Source of the DNA: UBA685 sp049889495
GTDB taxonomy: Bacteria > Pseudomonadota > Alphaproteobacteria > Puniceispirillales > Puniceispirillaceae
Length of the DNA stretch: 64,000 nucleotides
Direction: 5' to 3'
Assembly: GCA_049889495.1 (NCBI GenBank)
Contig: JBMHDH010000016.1
Span: 12,762 to 76,761, forward strand
Shown: positions 42,040-50,858 of the stretch, piece after piece
Layout of the letters: every line of letters begins with the position of its first letter
Position numbering within the stretch: position 1 is the first letter of the stretch
The notes under the pieces: generated by a model
What the model was told of the DNA's origin: nothing
The model's input: the letters and a program-made list of their open reading frames with translations, nothing else
The model's database searches: none
Made by a program: the position numbers and the translations under genes

Positions 42040-43575
42040 TCATTCCACAGCGTCTTCACGGCGATAACATAGGCTAAAAATCGCGCAAATCCCCATCAAA
42101 AAAGCGCAATAGATCAAGATCTTTTTCACGCTGTTAGCATAGCTTTCTGAAATGGCGGTTTGCGCTTTATCTGCGATATCTGCTGGCCAATCATCTGGTA
42201 ACACCATGCCACCTAATTCATTTAAATGGCCGCCCATAAAGGCTTGATAGGGGGCATCCAACGCCAAAAAGGCAGGGTGAGATAGTAATTGCGCCTCAAA
42301 ATCAAATGCCATGACATAGCCAAAGGCGGCAATCGCCAAAAGCGGACCAATGCGCGCCACCGCATTATTGACACCGCTTGCAAGCCCATCACGTCCTGGC
42401 CCAGCAGATACCATGGCAACCGTTGTCACAGGTGCGGCAAAAGCCGCAACCCCAAGGCCGATTAAAATCATGGGCACGAATAAGCTTTGCCAATAAAGCC
42501 CGTTGGTATAGCTCATCGCGGTGAGCGCGGCACCTAGTAAGATCGAAGAGGTAACTAAAATGTGTTTTGGCCCTTTTTGGCTTGTCCATTGGCCAGCATA
42601 ACGAGATAGCAAGGTCACCAAAATCGATATGGGCAATGCTGCCGCCCCAGCCGCTGTTGCGCCATAACCATAGGATTGGATCAACATGAAGGATAAAAAG
42701 AAGGTCGCGCTTTGAAAGCTGGCAAATAAAAATAACGTATGCAAATTGACAATGATAAAACGTCTATCTTTGAATAAATGCGGCGGGATCATAGGACGTT
42801 TCAACTTTGTTTGACTATAGAGGAACAGCCCAAAAGTGATTATCCCAGCAATGAATAATTGGGTATGTAGAGGCGAAAAGGCGCCCTTTCGGCCAGCCTC
42901 CATCAAGGCATAGGTGATAAGACCCAACGATATTGTCACAGCCACTGACCCGACCAGATCAAGTGGCACATTGCGTGGCGGCTCAAAAGGAGGACGCCGC
43001 AATTTGCGCATCAGAAATAACACCAGCAAACAAAGCGGTACATTCACCCAAAAAATAATATGCCATGTCAAAACATCGACCGATAAGCCGCCAAATAACG
43101 GCCCTAGCGGGATCGTCAGCGACACCAATGCAGACCATCTGCCAATGGCGGCCCCTCTTTCTTCAGGTGAAAATGACGCATTGATTAATGCCAGTGACGC
43201 GGGGATCATAACCGCTGCCGCAATCCCTTGAAGTGCGCGGAAAAAGATTAAGGCAGACGCATCTTGTGATAGCGCACACCCAAGTGACGTCAGCGCAAAG
43301 GCCCCAACCCCCCAAAAAAGTGGCTTGCGTCTGCCAAAGCTATCGCCCAAAGCACCGCCAGCCATCAATAAGGCAGCCAGACCAAGCAAATAGACTTCAA
43401 GCACCCAATAAGCATCAGCGGCACTGGCATTTAAATCTTTTTGAATAAAAGGCAAAGCCACATTCAAAGCTGTTGTGTCAATGAAGCCAGCCCCTGTGAC
43501 CAGAGAGCTGATGATGATCACGCGCCGCTGTTCAGATTTCGAATAAGGCTCTGATTTTGAATGGCTGTCTGTCAT
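42040..43575 (-). CDS. MFS multidrug transporter, DHA2 (14-helix, EmrB/QacA) family
   Basis: A 511-residue inner-membrane proton antiporter with about fourteen hydrophobic helices. The motif A region GGALGDSFGRRKPLFWGV is between helices 2 and 3; FIDTTALNVALPFIQKDL is the D1-type opening of DHA2 proteins. GLASGVNNAVARIGPLLAIAA is the late conserved helix. Such proteins export dyes, drugs or fatty-acid-like compounds. The start overlaps the galM stop (ATGA), and it is third in the minus-strand operon after the YheT hydrolase and galM. No HlyD partner is nearby. Confidence 0.88.
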   Translation of the reverse strand: MTDSHSKSEPYSKSEQRRVIIISSLVTGAGFIDTTALNVALPFIQKDLNASAADAYWVLEVYLLGLAALLMAGGALGDSFGRRKPLFWGVGAFALTSLGCALSQDASALIFFRALQGIAAAVMIPASLALINASFSPEERGAAIGRWSALVSLTIPLGPLFGGLSVDVLTWHIIFWVNVPLCLLVLFLMRKLRRPPFEPPRNVPLDLVGSVAVTISLGLITYALMEAGRKGAFSPLHTQLFIAGIITFGLFLYSQTKLKRPMIPPHLFKDRRFIIVNLHTLFLFASFQSATFFLSFMLIQSYGYGATAAGAAALPISILVTLLSRYAGQWTSQKGPKHILVTSSILLGAALTAMSYTNGLYWQSLFVPMILIGLGVAAFAAPVTTVAMVSAGPGRDGLASGVNNAVARIGPLLAIAAFGYVMAFDFEAQLLSHPAFLALDAPYQAFMGGHLNELGGMVLPDDWPADIADKAQTAISESYANSVKKILIYCAFLMGICAIFSLCYRREDAVE

Positions 43576-44591
43576 TTGGCAAAGCCTTGCTTGATTTCAG
43601 AAGAGAGGGAGAATGTCATTTCAAGCTGTTGATGATAGCGCATGGACGGCGTAACAAGCGCAGAGGGAAAATGATCTTCATTTGGGCTGTTTGGCCAGTT
43701 TTGTGGCTCTAGGCATAAGCCTGAACGCGGCCCATAAGGCACCTTATGATGCGTATCGACCCTTTCATGCAAATGGTCACCTGTGTAGAATTGCAAGCCA
43801 GCCTGATCAGATGATAACCGCATTTCGATCCCTGTTTGTGGATGAGACAAACAAGCCACTTGGCGCAAGCCCTGATGCGGGCGAAGACAAAAATTATGAT
43901 CATAAGCGTGGTGGCCAATGGCGCGTTTTTCCCTAAAATCAAAGAGAGAATTTGCCACTGGCACTATCTCGCCTGTGGGGATCATATCTGGTCTGACAGG
44001 CAAATAATCATCTGCGGCTACTTGCAAAAGGTGATCTGCAATATCAGATCCGCCAGATAAATTAAAATAGCTGTGATGCGCCAAATTTATAATGGTTGGC
44101 TGGCTGACTTGTGCCTTATACATAATCGCAAGAGTTGCATCTGGCTTTAGCTGATAGGTGCATTCATAACGCACCCTTCCAGGAAAGCCCATCCACCCAT
44201 CAGGTTCTTCATAGCACATGGTCACGAAATCAGGACCATGGTCAGTGATCTGCCAGATCATGGTGCCGCATCCTTGACTGCCACCATGTAAACAATGGGT
44301 GCCATTTTCATTGCGATCACAATGATAATCTTGGCCGTTGATCTGAAATTGGCCATTGGCAATGCGATTGGCATAGCGGCCTGCTGTGGCACCCATATGC
44401 GCGTTATGGCTGGCATAGCTTGCAGGGTTGGTAAATCCCAACACAAGCGAGTGGCTTGCAAAATCAGGGGCATCGCATAACCGCAAATCCATCAAGCTAG
44501 CGCCATAGGTGGTAACACGCACCATCAGGCCAAAGGCTGTGATTGAGTGGGAGTCAAGAGACTGAGATGTGGTGCCAGACATGATAGCCAT
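43572..44591 (-). CDS. galM: Aldose 1-epimerase (galactose mutarotase)
   Basis: A 339-residue mutarotase that equilibrates alpha and beta anomers of aldoses. Family blocks include TTYGASLMDLRL, GATAGRYANRIANGQFQING, CDRNENGTHCLHGGSQG, TIINLAHHSYFNLSG with the catalytic histidines, and DHNFCLRP. The C-terminal catalytic glutamate is in SGLCLEPQNWPNSPN. The ATG at 44591 is chosen; a TTG start at 44630 and an ATG at 44582 are alternatives. Any of these overlaps the 3' end of the upstream hydrolase gene by 29 to 77 bases, which indicates coupled translation. Confidence 0.9.
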   Translation of the reverse strand: MAIMSGTTSQSLDSHSITAFGLMVRVTTYGASLMDLRLCDAPDFASHSLVLGFTNPASYASHNAHMGATAGRYANRIANGQFQINGQDYHCDRNENGTHCLHGGSQGCGTMIWQITDHGPDFVTMCYEEPDGWMGFPGRVRYECTYQLKPDATLAIMYKAQVSQPTIINLAHHSYFNLSGGSDIADHLLQVAADDYLPVRPDMIPTGEIVPVANSLFDFREKRAIGHHAYDHNFCLRPHQGLRQVACLSHPQTGIEMRLSSDQAGLQFYTGDHLHERVDTHHKVPYGPRSGLCLEPQNWPNSPNEDHFPSALVTPSMRYHQQLEMTFSLSSEIKQGFAK

Positions 44592-45600
44592 CGTGAAATT
44601 TCCGTGATGAAAGCCAGCTAATAAAGGCAAGTGTCGTTTGGGTTTGCCAGCAACCTTTATTGTTACCTGTCATATGAAATCCCATATGACCACCCCCTCT
44701 AGTAATAACGCAAAATAGATTGTCGTGGTGATTTATTTTTTCGTAAGCAACAACAGGAATCCAAGGATCATTATCACTATGAACCAGTAAGGTCGGCACT
44801 GTGATATGTGTCAGCTCAGCCAAGGGGGTGGTGCCTTTATAATAAGCATCTGCACTCTCAAATCCCGCCACTTTACAGGTGAAGTAATGATCGAAATCAC
44901 GCACAGTGCGGCTTGCCTTTACTTGTCTCATATCAATGGGCGCCCCACTTTCAACTTTTGGCGCGGGGCCTGCGCTGGCTTGTGCAATTAAGGCTTTGGT
45001 AAAATGGCGCACATAAAGCCAATTACGTGGTTTGTGGAATTCATGGGAACAAGCCAACATATCCAGCGGCGCACAAAAACAGACAATACCAGCTAGCAAA
45101 TGATCAATCTTATAACGCGCTGCCAAATTGACAGCCATGGTGCCGCCAAGCGAAAAGGCACATAGATAGACAGGCTTATCCAAATAGCGTTCTTTTACAT
45201 GGATAGCCACCTTTTGCAAATCTAAGGCGCGTCCCGCATGATAAGAAGATGTGGCAAGCGCGCGCCCTTTGCCAGCGCCGCGCAAATTGACGCGGAACAC
45301 ATCATAGCCCACTTGCAACGCGCCTCTTGCCAAATGGCGGATATAAGAGCTGTCATAATCACCTGCAAGGCCATGAATCAGGATGATCGCCCCTTTGCGC
45401 GGCTGGCTGGTTTTATGAAGGCATACCAACAGTCTATCGCCATCATCAAGCGGGATATGCTGGTCCTCTCCTTGGGGCAATTGGGGTGCATCATGAACAA
45501 AATTATTGCGCAATGTTTGCAAATCACCGCCAATCCATGGCCATCTTTCTTGTGTGAATTCTGGGCTTGGATAGGGCAGATCACATCGAAGGAAGCTCAT
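44554..45600 (-). CDS. Alpha/beta hydrolase of the YheT family
   Basis: A 348-residue hydrolase. The catalytic triad is visible: nucleophile serine in CAFSLGGTMA, aspartate in LVHSDNDPWIP and histidine in GGGHMGFHM. LIHGLAGDYDSSYIRHLARG gives the oxyanion region and VFRVNLRGAGKGRALATSSY the family-typical segment of YheT-like esterases. The extended N-terminus (SPEFTQERWPWIGGDLQTL) is normal for the family. The substrate is unknown. It is the first gene of the operon with galM and an MFS exporter. The C-terminal end overlaps the galM start region. Confidence 0.87.
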   Translation of the reverse strand: MSFLRCDLPYPSPEFTQERWPWIGGDLQTLRNNFVHDAPQLPQGEDQHIPLDDGDRLLVCLHKTSQPRKGAIILIHGLAGDYDSSYIRHLARGALQVGYDVFRVNLRGAGKGRALATSSYHAGRALDLQKVAIHVKERYLDKPVYLCAFSLGGTMAVNLAARYKIDHLLAGIVCFCAPLDMLACSHEFHKPRNWLYVRHFTKALIAQASAGPAPKVESGAPIDMRQVKASRTVRDFDHYFTCKVAGFESADAYYKGTTPLAELTHITVPTLLVHSDNDPWIPVVAYEKINHHDNLFCVITRGGGHMGFHMTGNNKGCWQTQTTLAFISWLSSRKFHDGYHVWHHISVS

Positions 45601-45796
45601 CTCATCTCCTGATTATGATATTTCAAAATAGGGTTTTGTAATATTATTACCTGCACGGGTCGCTCCCTTTCTTTTCCCATTATTTGATGGTAGTCTGATT
45701 AAGAGATTATGTCAGCCTTTTGAGACGGTGTCAGCGACACCATAACGAAAAAGAAGACAGCCATCATACTATGTTAAATAGAAAGCGGATCATATC

Positions 45797-47218
45797 ATGA
45801 AACATGACACTGATATGACATCGCATCCTTCTGTCGGGCAAGACCAAGAGGCGCCTTTTATTCCTGCGAAATCCCTTTATGGACTAACCCCAAAGGTTGA
45901 AGAGGCGATCATGACAGCCCTGCATGAGGGGGCAAGTGATCGTATTCGCGCATTGACCGCGCCGCTTCACTCTGCTGATTTAGCTGATTTGCTGTCTCGT
46001 GTATCACCAAAAAAATGCCGCGAATTATTGCAACTTCTTGGTGATGAGCTTGATCCAGAAGCGATCACTTATCTGGATGAGACATCGCGTGAATTGGTTT
46101 TGGAATTAATGGGGCCAGAGGCGATTGCCCGTGCCTTGCCTGAATTGGAATCAGATGATGCGGTTACGATCATCGAAGAATTGGAAGAAGAAGAGCGGGT
46201 TGAAGTTCTAGCCAAACTGCCTGATCAGGACCGCGTGATTGTTGAACAAGGTCTGTCTTATCCTGAAGATTCCGCTGGTCGTATGATGCAACGCGAGATG
46301 ATCATGTTGCCGCCTTATTGGACAGTGGGGCAAACGGTTGATCATTTGCGGTCCTTGCCTGTGGTTGATCATCAGGATTTTTACCTCATCATTGTGGTTG
46401 ATACCAATTTTCACCCTGTTGGCGAGATTAATGTGGGTCGTCTGCTTCGTGCCAATCGCCCTGTGCGCTTATCAGAGATCATGAATACCGATTTCCGTTC
46501 TGTGCCTGTCAATATGGACCAAGAAGAAGTGGCAATGCTGTTCCGTCGCTATGGCATGGTGACAAGTTCTGTGGTGGACGAAGATGGCAGGTTGGTCGGT
46601 GTCATCACCCTTGATGATGTGGTTGATGTCATTGATGAAGAAGCCGAAGAAGATTTGATGGCATTGGCAGGTGTGTCAGATGCCTCAATCAGAACCAGCC
46701 TTATTGAAACCTTTCAGGGCAGAGCAGGCTGGTTGTTTTTGAATTTATTAACAGCGGTTTTGGCCTCGCTTGTCATTGGTGTGTTTGAAAGCACGCTTGA
46801 ACAAATCGTCGCCTTGGCTGTGTTAATGCCGATTGTGGCCTCTATGGGTGGCAATGCTGGCACGCAAACTGTCACTGTGGCAGTTCGGGCGATTGCTATG
46901 CAAGAATTTGGCACATCATCAGCAGGGCGATTTGCTTTGCGTGAATTATTGGTTGGCGGCATTAATGGGGTGTTATTTGCGGTTATTGCGGCGATTGTGG
47001 CCTATATCTGGTTTGGTGATTTGGCAGTGGCGTTGATCTTGGGTGGGGCGATGATTGTGAATATGATTGTTGCTGGCATTATGGGCACGTTGGTACCGCT
47101 TTCTTTAACGCGCATTGGCGTTGATCCTGCTGTAGCCTCATCCGTATTCATAACAACAATCACAGATGTGGTTGGGTTTTTCGTATTTTTGGGATTGGCT
47201 GCGTTTTTCTTGCTGTAA
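45797..47218 (+). CDS. mgtE: MgtE-family magnesium transporter
   Basis: A 473-residue magnesium channel. Residues about 40-155 form the acidic N domain (EELEEEERVEVLAKLPDQDR), residues about 160-285 hold two CBS domains (VGEINVGRLL, VVDEDGRLVGVITLDDVVDV), and residues from about 310 form five membrane helices ending VVGFFVFLGLAAFFLL. MPIVASMGGNAGTQTVTVAVR is the conserved pore signature. A short hairpin, GGTGTC-AGC-GACACC (45727-45741), lies in the leader 55 bases before the ATG; it does not resemble the M-box riboswitch. The DUF1489 gene follows 12 bases later. Confidence 0.93.
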   Translation: MKHDTDMTSHPSVGQDQEAPFIPAKSLYGLTPKVEEAIMTALHEGASDRIRALTAPLHSADLADLLSRVSPKKCRELLQLLGDELDPEAITYLDETSRELVLELMGPEAIARALPELESDDAVTIIEELEEEERVEVLAKLPDQDRVIVEQGLSYPEDSAGRMMQREMIMLPPYWTVGQTVDHLRSLPVVDHQDFYLIIVVDTNFHPVGEINVGRLLRANRPVRLSEIMNTDFRSVPVNMDQEEVAMLFRRYGMVTSSVVDEDGRLVGVITLDDVVDVIDEEAEEDLMALAGVSDASIRTSLIETFQGRAGWLFLNLLTAVLASLVIGVFESTLEQIVALAVLMPIVASMGGNAGTQTVTVAVRAIAMQEFGTSSAGRFALRELLVGGINGVLFAVIAAIVAYIWFGDLAVALILGGAMIVNMIVAGIMGTLVPLSLTRIGVDPAVASSVFITTITDVVGFFVFLGLAAFFLL

Positions 47219-47230
47219 TAGGAGCCTTTT

Positions 47231-47650
47231 GTGACGGTTCATTTAAAGAAATTATCTGTAGGTGCGGTGTCTATTGATTCAATGCGCCATTGGCAAAATC
47301 AGCGTATCCAAGCCAATCTGCCAATCATTCATCCCACCCGTAATTGGCCAAGACGCAAAGATGAATTGCTTGATGGTGGGTCGATTTATTGGATTATCAA
47401 AGGCAAGATGCAAGCCAGACAAAAAATTGACGATATGATCGAAGTCACCACAATTGATGGCGAAAAAAGATGCGGTATTGTTTTAAACCCTGAAATTGTG
47501 CCTGTTTGGCCACGTAAAGAACGTATTTTCCAAGGCTGGCGGTATTTGGAAGTGGAAAACGCCCCTGACGATATGCCTGTATCGGAAGATGATGGGGCCG
47601 CCTTGCCTGCTGAAATGGCATCTGAATTACGTGATTTAGGCTTATTATAA
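47231..47650 (+). CDS. DUF1489 family protein
   Basis: A 139-residue protein of a family restricted mostly to Alphaproteobacteria. LIHPTRNWPRRKDELLDGGS-like sequence (near residue 37), SIYWIIKGKMQARQKI and the later RCGIVLNPEIVPVWPRKERIFQGWRYL are the conserved blocks. Function is unknown. The GTG start has TAGGAG at the right distance. It follows mgtE by 12 bases and converges with the nuclease gene, with 8 bases between the stops. Confidence 0.88.
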   Translation: MTVHLKKLSVGAVSIDSMRHWQNQRIQANLPIIHPTRNWPRRKDELLDGGSIYWIIKGKMQARQKIDDMIEVTTIDGEKRCGIVLNPEIVPVWPRKERIFQGWRYLEVENAPDDMPVSEDDGAALPAEMASELRDLGLL

Positions 47651-47658
47651 AGGCTGGA

Positions 47659-48237
47659 TTACTTCTTTTTTCGCCAATCCCATGGCATTTGGAATGTGCC
47701 AGCCCATAGGCCATTTTGCTGATTTTTGGCAAAGATTTCATCTGCGACATAATCATTGGCATAACGCCGATAAGCCACAGCCCAGCCTGCTTGTACCATC
47801 GCCGCGCTGATATCAATTCCGCGATGATAGCACCGCATCACAAGCCTGTTATATCTGTCAGTGTCAATATGGTCACATTTCACTTCGCTGCCTATAGGCA
47901 ATCTATCTGCTAAAAACGTTCTGGCATCAATGCCACAGCCATAAGAAACGCCTTGTTTTTCGCACATTTGACGCATTTCTGGCGCATCAATGCCATGCAG
48001 TCTGATGCGAATATCGCCAGCGCGTAGGCTGTCGCCATCTGTGACTTTGGTGATGGCAAACCAAGCGGTTGTTGGGGCATCCGCCGCCAAAGATACGCCA
48101 AAAGGCAGGGCGGCAAGATAACAAGCAAAAAGCACAATGCCCGCCATAATGCCCCCCATGCAGATCATCTTATGAAACGCATTTTTTGCAAGCCGCATGC
48201 CTATCTGCCCCATGGTCTGTTTCCCTTTTGCGATCAT
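47659..48237 (-). CDS. Thermonuclease-like (SNase) secreted or anchored nuclease
   Basis: A 192-residue staphylococcal-nuclease-fold protein. The N-terminus holds one hydrophobic segment (IMAGIVLFACYLAALPFGVS, about 30-48), likely a signal or anchor. The catalytic set is present: arginine in RIRLHGIDAPE, glutamate of the same PE, and arginine in DTDRYNRLVMRC. Extra cysteines (MCEKQGVSYGCG) could form a disulfide, fitting a periplasmic location. Several in-frame ATGs near the start leave the N-terminus uncertain (48237 is the longest). Confidence 0.85.
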   Translation of the reverse strand: MIAKGKQTMGQIGMRLAKNAFHKMICMGGIMAGIVLFACYLAALPFGVSLAADAPTTAWFAITKVTDGDSLRAGDIRIRLHGIDAPEMRQMCEKQGVSYGCGIDARTFLADRLPIGSEVKCDHIDTDRYNRLVMRCYHRGIDISAAMVQAGWAVAYRRYANDYVADEIFAKNQQNGLWAGTFQMPWDWRKKK

Positions 48238-48314
48238 TAAATTAGAAAAATCTAAGATAATAAAACAAACTTAGGGCAAAAGATGCCGTTTGGCGAGATC
48301 GGGGACTAGTTATG

Positions 48315-48350
48315 CAAAAGAAGAAGAGGGGTTATCTGTCAAGATAACCC
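48315..48350 (-). terminator. Intrinsic terminator of the MFS gene
   Basis: Read on the minus strand, GGGTTATC (48350-48343) pairs with GATAACCC (48336-48329) around a TTGACA loop, followed by a pyrimidine-rich CTCTTCTTCTTTT tract. It lies eight bases after the MFS stop. Confidence 0.8.
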
Positions 48351-48357
48351 TTTGGGG

Positions 48358-49683
48358 TCATGAATTCTCTTTATCGCCCATCAAATTATAATTGGCAGGG
48401 ATATAAGGGTTATCAGCAAGCGGGTCATTTTCTGTGGCCTCGCTTTCATCTTCAATCCAGGCAACTTCGGGGTTCAAGGTTACACCCACTGCCGTACCAG
48501 CATCTGGCACCGCCACGAATGGGCCTTGGGCTTCATTTGGCACAGATTCGCGTCTAATCATACGCAGCAACACAAAGACAGCCAAGATGAAATGGGTAGA
48601 TGCAATCATTGCGAAATAGCTGTTATTGCCAATGAAATCCATCGCAAAGGCCACAATCGGAGAGCCAATCACAGAGCCTGCGCCATTCACCATAATCAAA
48701 GCAGAGGCAGAGCCTACCATCTGAGACGGGCTGAGATAGTCATTCGCATGTGCAATACATAATGAATAAAGCGTCAATGATAAGCCGCCATAAAGCCCCA
48801 TTACCAATACAAGAAAGTAAAATTGGCTGGCATCAAAAATCATACCCATAGACGCCAATAAGCCAGATATGATGGTGACAATCAAAATCACCACACGGCG
48901 GTCTGCCAAATCAGATAGGCGGCCCACAGGATATTGCATTAACAACGATCCCACCGTGACAGATGACATGAATATCGCAACTTGCGAGGCGGTCATCCCT
49001 ATCCGCGTTCCATATACCGACCCCATACCAAACATCATCGCAGCAACAACCCCTTGCAAGGCCATGCCAACAAAGGCCAAAGGAGAAATCTGGATCAAAC
49101 GACGAAAGGATGTGGTTTCAGTTACGCTGAAATCTGGTGCTTTGCCGACTGTGACAAGAATCGGCACAACCGCAAGAGACACCACAACAGATGCGATTAA
49201 AAACAGCACAGATGATTGGCCATCATCAAGGCCAGCAATCATCTGGCCTGCGCCCATGCCAGCCATTGTGATAATTAAATACATCGCCAAAATTTGGCCG
49301 CGTGTTTTATTTGTGGCTGAATCATTCAACCAGCTTTCCACCACAATATACATGCCAGAATAGGCAATCCCTGAAATGATGCGTGTCATGCCCCAAATAA
49401 AAGGGTCTGTGACAATCACATGAACCAGCACGGCTGCTGATGCAATTGAGGCAAGTGCCCCAAAGATCCGCACATGGCCAACGCGCGACAGAAAATGCGG
49501 CACAGCGATTGAGCCTAAAAATAGGCCAAGGAAATAACCGCCCATAATAAAACCAGAGACGATATTTGAAAATCCTGCATCAGACACACGGATGCCAAGC
49601 AACACAAGCTGGATGCCATTGCCAAGCATAATCAAGGCAAGACCAAAAAATAATGTCCATGATGAAAACATGACTGAGAACAT
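48358..49683 (-). CDS. MFS transporter, YcaD-like
   Basis: A protein of about 441 residues with twelve hydrophobic helices. WTLFFGLALIMLGNGIQLVLLG opens helix one. YFLGLFLGSIAVPHFLSRVGHVR is the helix 2-3 motif A region, and ISGIAYSGMYIVVESWLND is typical of YcaD-type transporters. A soluble C-terminal tail of about 60 acidic residues follows the last helix. ATG 49683 is preferred because GAAAGG lies at the right distance and it begins just before helix one; the longer frame from 49749 or 49743 adds a basic stretch. It is divergent from the YeeE genes across about 275 bases. The substrate is unknown. Confidence 0.82.
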   Translation of the reverse strand: MFSVMFSSWTLFFGLALIMLGNGIQLVLLGIRVSDAGFSNIVSGFIMGGYFLGLFLGSIAVPHFLSRVGHVRIFGALASIASAAVLVHVIVTDPFIWGMTRIISGIAYSGMYIVVESWLNDSATNKTRGQILAMYLIITMAGMGAGQMIAGLDDGQSSVLFLIASVVVSLAVVPILVTVGKAPDFSVTETTSFRRLIQISPLAFVGMALQGVVAAMMFGMGSVYGTRIGMTASQVAIFMSSVTVGSLLMQYPVGRLSDLADRRVVILIVTIISGLLASMGMIFDASQFYFLVLVMGLYGGLSLTLYSLCIAHANDYLSPSQMVGSASALIMVNGAGSVIGSPIVAFAMDFIGNNSYFAMIASTHFILAVFVLLRMIRRESVPNEAQGPFVAVPDAGTAVGVTLNPEVAWIEDESEATENDPLADNPYIPANYNLMGDKENS

Positions 49684-49873
49684 GACAATTTGCCTTTCAC
49701 GACAAAGCCGGACAAACTTTATGGCGTCCGAAACTGATTGCATTGCCAACTTTTTTTGATATGCAAAAAGCTGGCACCATCCTCTCCCTGATGATACAAA
49801 ACACCCAATTTACAAAACATGCTCGTCTATTCACGCCGCCGATGGGTCGTTTTTTAGATAAGCAGATCGTAGC

Positions 49874-49889
49874 AGATCTTGTTAGATCT
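49874..49889. promoter_or_regulatory. Paired AGATCT repeats upstream of the YeeE genes
   Basis: Two palindromic AGATCT hexamers (49874-49879 and 49884-49889) lie four bases apart, 70 bases before the first YeeE gene. Together they form a 16-base imperfect dyad that could be a repressor site. The rest of the 275-base divergent region shows no clear feature. Confidence 0.35.
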
Positions 49890-49958
49890 ACAGGTTACGC
49901 GATTGTCTTTAGCACAGATTTTTATTATGGCAATCACATAATGAAGAGAGGGGATATT

Positions 49959-50381
49959 ATGCAGATAGATTGGGTAAACTTCACACCTTGGGCATCTTTG
50001 TCTGGGGGGGTGTTAATCGGCTTGGCCGCTGTGCTGTTAATGGCATTTAATGGCAAAATTATGGGGATATCTGGGATTGCTGGTGCAGCTTTGAGCACAT
50101 CTGAAGGCAGGCCATGGCGGCTTTCTTTTGTGATTGGTGTGATCATTGGCCCTTTGGCGTATCGCTTTTTGATGGGTGATGTTGAAATGGTGATGGTGGC
50201 GTCTCTGCCAGTGCTGGCCATTGCTGGCTTAGCGGTTGGCATCGGCACTGCGCTTGGCTCAGGCTGCACATCTGGTCATGGGATTTGCGGTATTTCACGG
50301 TTTTCTGTGCGTTCAATTGGGGCAACCGTGACCTTTGTTGCCACTGGCATGGTGACAGTTTTTGTCATCGGCTTAGCGTAA
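49959..50381 (+). CDS. YeeE/YedE-family membrane protein, first half (thiosulfate-uptake type)
   Basis: A 140-residue membrane protein with about four helices. GGVLIGLAAVLLMAFNGKIMGISGIAG is the family opening, and GTALGSGCTSGHGICGISRFS carries the conserved cysteine motif that in YeeE/TsuA-type transporters passes thiosulfate through the membrane. It is only half the length of a full YeeE, and the next gene supplies the other half. The ATG at 49959 follows GAGAGGGG by five bases; upstream starts at 49941 or 49743 are less likely. Substrate is inferred as a reduced sulfur compound. Confidence 0.88.
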   Translation: MQIDWVNFTPWASLSGGVLIGLAAVLLMAFNGKIMGISGIAGAALSTSEGRPWRLSFVIGVIIGPLAYRFLMGDVEMVMVASLPVLAIAGLAVGIGTALGSGCTSGHGICGISRFSVRSIGATVTFVATGMVTVFVIGLA

Positions 50382-50396
50382 AAGGGGGTCATGATT

Positions 50397-50816
50397 ATGA
50401 TGAAACAATCTTTATCTGCCCTTGTGATTGGCATGATTTTTGGGTTTGGTTTGGCCTTGGCGGGTATGTTAAACCCTGCCAAAGTACAAGGCTTTCTTGA
50501 CATAACACGGATTTGGGATCCGTCATTGGCCTTTGTGATGGTGGGCGGTATCGGTGTTGCGGCTATTGGGTTTGCTATCCTTCGCCGCAAATCAGCCCCG
50601 CTATTTGCTGAGACATTTTCATTCCCACAATTGGTGAAAATTGACAGACCTTTATTAGGTGGTGCGGCTTTATTTGGCATTGGCTGGGGTCTAGGCGGTC
50701 TTTGTCCTGGGCCAGCCATTGCGGTCTTGTCATTGGCATTTTGGCCAGTGATGATCTTTGTTGGTTTTATGGCACTTGGCTTGGTGATTGGGCGTAAATT
50801 ATCGTCGCGTGCCTAA
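50397..50816 (+). CDS. YeeE/YedE-family membrane protein, second half (DUF6691-like)
   Basis: A 139-residue membrane protein with about four helices, the partner of the preceding gene. FGFGLALAGMLNPAKVQGFLD and the late GIGWGLGGLCPGPAIAVLS are the conserved blocks; the second carries the cysteine found in this half. Together the two genes make a split transporter of the common two-gene type. Candidate ATGs are 50391, 50397 and 50400; AGGGGG at 50383-50388 fits 50397 best. No sulfur dioxygenase, rhodanese or ArsR/BigR regulator is adjacent. Confidence 0.87.
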   Translation: MMKQSLSALVIGMIFGFGLALAGMLNPAKVQGFLDITRIWDPSLAFVMVGGIGVAAIGFAILRRKSAPLFAETFSFPQLVKIDRPLLGGAALFGIGWGLGGLCPGPAIAVLSLAFWPVMIFVGFMALGLVIGRKLSSRA

Positions 50817-50858
50817 TGGGATAGAAAGCTTATCTGATTACATGATAAAATAGCAGGC

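Noticed and set aside
48869..49363. 164-codon plus-strand frame rich in threonine and isoleucine
   Set aside because: It is antisense to the helices of the MFS transporter, whose family motifs are clear.
49743..49958. N-terminal extension of the first YeeE gene
   Set aside because: The extension is not membrane-like or conserved in pattern, and GAGAGGGG places the start at 49959.
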